Shown here in pieces: positions 8,046-10,254 of a stretch of 10,254 nt of DNA; the stretch's first letter is position 1, and every line of letters begins with the position of its first letter. A model generated the notes under the pieces. That model saw nothing but the letters and a program-made list of their open reading frames with translations, did no database searches and was not told where the DNA came from. Origin of the DNA: Larix sibirica (taxonomy: Eukaryota; Streptophyta; Pinopsida; Pinales; Pinaceae); the NCBI GenBank assembly GCA_004151065.3, contig NWUY0300048706.1, positions 9,108 through 19,361 of the forward strand. Reading direction: 5' to 3'. Both the position numbers and the translations under genes were made by a program.

Positions 8046-8116
8046 GTAGCTTTAGTGGTAATTGAGGTAAAAATATGAGCTTGACTAGTCGCCTTATCAT
8101 ACTTTTGGTTTGAGAA
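8046..8116 (+). other. Weak tRNA-like internal promoter pair (possible SINE head)
   Basis: TAGCTTTAGTGG resembles an RNA polymerase III A box (about 10 of 12 consensus positions), and GGTTTGAGAAG about 60 bp downstream weakly resembles a B box (about 7 of 11). Plant tRNA-derived SINEs have this layout, but the B box is poor, the spacing is longer than in most tRNAs, and I cannot define a 3' end or target-site duplication. It is not a functional tRNA gene. Confidence 0.15.
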
Positions 8117-8173
8117 GTGGACGTGTCCATTCCCTATCTGTAGTAAAACATGAGTATTACTTAATTATAGGTA

Positions 8174-8218
8174 ATGGGCCCATGCCTTATGTGTAAGTGT
8201 AGGGTTAGTTTATATATA
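8174..8218 (+). promoter_or_regulatory. Site II-like palindrome followed by TATA-like box
   Basis: ATGGGCCCAT at 8174-8183 is a perfect 10-bp palindrome containing TGGGCC and GGCCCA, the core of plant site II elements bound by TCP factors. TATATATA at 8211-8218 lies about 30 bp further on. A 70-codon open frame begins about 70 bp downstream at 8287, but it lies inside a repeat copy whose sister copy is frame-broken, so no gene is supported. The pair may be chance in AT-rich DNA or a relic of an LTR-type promoter. Confidence 0.2.
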
Positions 8219-8242
8219 CATCACAAGTAAATGCACTTCAAT

Positions 8243-8497
8243 AGGGTTTTCATATGTTCTAATGTGTTGACCTGGACCTTTACTTAGTGATGTGTATTGC
8301 ACCTAGAGTGGACACAAGGGTATTTAGATGCCTTCAACAACTTACCTACTTGTACTTTAACTATGGTAATCTAGGTATAAGGGAGATTCACTTAGAACCT
8401 TATACTTCTATACACCTGCTGATCCATCAATGCACAATCTCCTTATCTCTTAGCTACTATCCAATCCTCAAGTATATTGATTCCTTAGAATGTCACT
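8243..8497. repeat. Head-to-tail dimer, copy A (255 bp)
   Basis: This copy starts at AGGGTTTTCATATGTTC and ends at the CACT before AGG. It aligns with copy B over its full length with small indels; the last 50 bases show 10 mismatches by hand count, and other parts are similarly or more diverged. A 70-codon plus-strand open frame (8287-8499) falls in this copy only. Its C-terminal part (YYPILKY) is kept in copy B, but the upstream frame there has stops and indels. The unit is not recognised as a named satellite or transposon. Confidence 0.8.
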
Positions 8498-8750
8498 AGG
8501 TTTTTATATGTTCCAAATTGTTGACCTAGGCCTGTACTGAGCGACGTGTATCATTATAAGAGACATAAGGGTGTACTAGATGCATTCAACAACTCATATA
8601 CTTATACTTTGACTATGGGTGATCTAGATATAAGAGAGCTTCACTTATAACCTTATACCTCCATACGTCGATTGATTCATCAGGGCATGGTCTCCTTATC
8701 CTTTGGCCACTATCCAATCCTCAAATACTTTGATTCCTTGGTATGCCACT
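8498..8750. repeat. Head-to-tail dimer, copy B (253 bp)
   Basis: This is the second copy of the unit, directly abutting copy A, from AGGTTTTTATATGTTC to CACT. Shared landmarks in order are TTGACCT, ACAAGGGTAT or ATAAGGGTGT, TTCAACAACT, ATAAGGGAG or ATAAGAGAG, CCTTATAC, and CTATCCAATCCTCAA. The junctions are seamless, and both copies are followed by an AGG. Divergence of roughly one fifth implies an old duplication or two adjacent monomers of a dispersed satellite-like family. Confidence 0.8.
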
Positions 8751-9811
8751 AGGGGTGCACAAATCTTACATTCAAGCCAATAATAAAGGATATCCTTTAG
8801 AATGTTGTGTTCCTTGATATGGGTAATGTGTGTATGTTATCCATAAGAGTTAATAACAAATACCACAAAAAACAAAGTGTAGAAAACCCACTCTAGAACA
8901 AATGGCTAGAACATGATTTTTTCTTGCATTTAAGGAAAAGTAAGAAATGAATTGCGGCCTTGAACGTTAAAGTTGACATTTCTAGTCCGAGGATTACTAT
9001 GTTTATTTTCGAAATAAATTTGGCGCAAGATCATAAAAACATTGTTATTTTTTAAGGAAACACACATCGTTAATCTAAATTCACTAAAAAAATCCTAAAT
9101 TCCATTATGTGTGTTGAAGTAGCGCAAGAATATTAAAATGACTAGAAGTAAAAAAGATATGTACTATTTAGGTTTGATTTTGTATATAGTCTCTTTGTCA
9201 TAGTGGTCATATAGGTTTATTGCAATTTGGAAACATGTTTTTTTTATATAACAAAAACATGTATTTTTGTATTAAAGCAAGGACATGACTAAACCATCCA
9301 ACAAATTGATACAAAATTTATAACTATGAACTACACTGTGCACTACAAAACTTTCAAAAGAATTGCTTTATTGTCTACTTTTTGTACTAATCTTAGAGTT
9401 TTTGAGCTAACTACTTTCTATTCGATGAGTATATTGTTGTACAAATGGTCTCAACAAAAATATAAATTTGCAGATCGTGAAAACATTTAGAAATGAAAGA
9501 GGTGCATGCCCATTAAGGACTTCCAACATGCTATAGACCTTGGACATATGAATGCCAATAGATTGCTTCTTTGGTCATGTTGAATCCTATCACATCATCT
9601 TTTCCGCCCAAGCTATCATATGTTCCATTGCATAAGATCCCACATAAAAAAAAATAGGAAGAGGCACTTACTAAATGACCTCAATAGGTAACCTTTTCTC
9701 CATTTCTATCTTCCCAATTTTTTTCTTGTATTCGACTCATTCTCTCTTCCGTTTCTTCCATCCTCTATGTATTGTTTTCCATGAAGATTTCAAGCTACAT
9801 CTACTTGTTTT
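8751..9811. other. Intergenic stretch, no gene seen
   Basis: There is no open frame of note and no RNA gene. It contains one inverted repeat (9233-9262), A- and T-runs, and a strongly pyrimidine-rich plus-strand section at about 9690-9790; 9721-9780 has 17 C and 5 G by hand count. On the minus strand that section is purine-rich and reads as short Glu/Lys/Arg-rich pieces. Confidence 0.4.
9233..9262. repeat. Inverted repeat, 10-bp arms around TATA-containing loop
   Basis: ACATGTTTTT at 9233-9242 and its exact reverse complement AAAAACATGT at 9253-9262 flank the 10-nt loop TTTATATAAC. The arms are simple in sequence (a T-run plus the palindrome ACATGT), so chance is plausible. No gene end lies nearby to make it a terminator. 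Confidence 0.4.
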
Positions 9812-10045
9812 TTATTGATTCAAGATGGCTATAATTTTCCTTTTTATAGCATGTGCCTCCAGAGCATTTCTTCTCTCCCACTCTCTTCACCACCCTTCCC
9901 ATTTCTGAACGAATAATGATAAGCATTCATGTGTCTCCCCAACATGCCTCTCACATCTTCTAATTTCCCTATGTAGGTCCAAGTTTTTATAGATTGTACA
10001 TGTTTCAAAATGACCACGAGGGTTGGCTATTGACACATATCTAAA
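9812..10045 (-). pseudogene. Degraded coding-like frame (78 codons, one internal stop)
   Basis: On the minus strand, after a TAG at 10048-10046, one frame stays open for 52 codons to TGA (9889-9887). In the same frame it continues 24 codons to TAA (9814-9812), giving 78 codons in all including the two stops. The translation is balanced and charged, unlike the composition-driven frames elsewhere: pieces include VSIANPRGHFETC, DLHREIRRCERHVGE, LFVQKWEGW, then REWERRNALEAHAIKRK. The frame beyond 9812 continues with Lys/Arg/Glu-rich sequence broken by further stops. No domain is recognised; a decayed transposon protein or host pseudogene is possible, and so is chance on a purine-rich strand. Confidence 0.2.
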
Positions 10046-10254
10046 CTAGGCAAACAATTCGACTACCATAGCATAACATCGAGTTCAAGCTTTAACCAAA
10101 TAATTTGAGGATCTCTTGCTATTAGAAGCCAAGAGCCAAAGAGAAAAATGAGGCTAGCTATAACCAACAAACTCCATATTGTTTGAAGATAAATTGTTAA
10201 GTTTAAACTAATTTGACTAGCAAGATCACTGAAAGAAACATAATCACAAGATAG
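10046..10254. other. Window end, no feature seen
   Basis: This is AT-rich sequence with stops in all frames and no repeat shared with the rest of the window. If the coding-like frame at 9812-10045 is real, its upstream part should lie here or beyond the window, but I see no open continuation past the TAG at 10046-10048. Confidence 0.35.

Larger units (their letters stand above)
7441..8240. other. Intergenic stretch, no gene seen
   Basis: No long open frame is present. The composition returns to balanced AT-rich DNA. An A-run at 7844-7852 is followed by AT-rich sequence, and a weak 57-bp tandem repeat lies at 7871-8015. The distal end contains possible promoter-like motifs (8174-8218), but nothing downstream of them is a convincing gene. 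Confidence 0.4.

Noticed and set aside
8287-8499. 70-residue plus-strand open frame
   Set aside because: It lies inside copy A of the 255-bp dimer. Copy B has stops and indels in the corresponding frame, and the differences show no preference for silent positions.
1-10254. CRISPR array, bacterial operon, rRNA or intact tRNA gene
   Set aside because: No regularly spaced identical short repeats with unique spacers, no dense coding and no conserved RNA motifs were seen on either strand.

Overview
The window looks like non-genic DNA from a large, repeat-rich plant genome. It is AT-rich, poor in CpG, and has no intact long ORF, operon, Shine-Dalgarno-type signal, rRNA, convincing tRNA or CRISPR array. 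Plant-type splice sites (TTTTGCAG acceptor, AAG|GTAACA donor) flank a short exon-like block. Together with degenerate tandem repeats, this suggests nuclear intergenic or intronic DNA, possibly of a gymnosperm. That assignment is an inference from texture, not from a recognised gene.

Layout. 1-1170 is mixed-composition sequence with several minus-strand open frames that do not look like protein. 1171-2300 is unique-looking sequence with one small perfect hairpin and a weak local duplication. From about 2300 to 4587 the sequence is low complexity (ATCATCAAT-like words) and includes a short 30-bp-period minisatellite at 2481-2570. By 3120 its plus strand is strikingly poor in G and rich in C. 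4588-7265 is the main structure: a direct tandem array of about 2.7 copies of a roughly 1-kb unit (960 bp, 1073 bp and a truncated 645-bp copy). The G-poor texture resumes at 7266-7440. 7441-8240 is unremarkable apart from a weak 57-bp repeat, a weak tRNA/SINE-like head and a site II plus TATA motif pair. 8243-8750 is a diverged head-to-tail dimer of a 253-255-bp unit. 8751-10254 holds no clear gene. Its last third contains a purine-rich minus strand with one degraded coding-like frame.

Each array unit carries, on the minus strand, a 73-bp exon-like block with a matching donor and, in two of the three copies, an intact acceptor. Read through the donor, the frame is open for 41-47 codons. On the plus strand each unit also carries a conserved 46-50 codon open frame. 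Neither product is recognised, and substitutions between copies do not favour silent sites. The most economical reading is a gene fragment (intron-exon-intron) or unclassified repeat that was tandemly amplified, with copies 2 and 3 more closely related to each other than to copy 1.

No genes can be shown to work together here, and I found no convincing new biological system. The strongest leads are the ~1-kb array with its embedded exon-like block and the strand-asymmetric DNA it interrupts.
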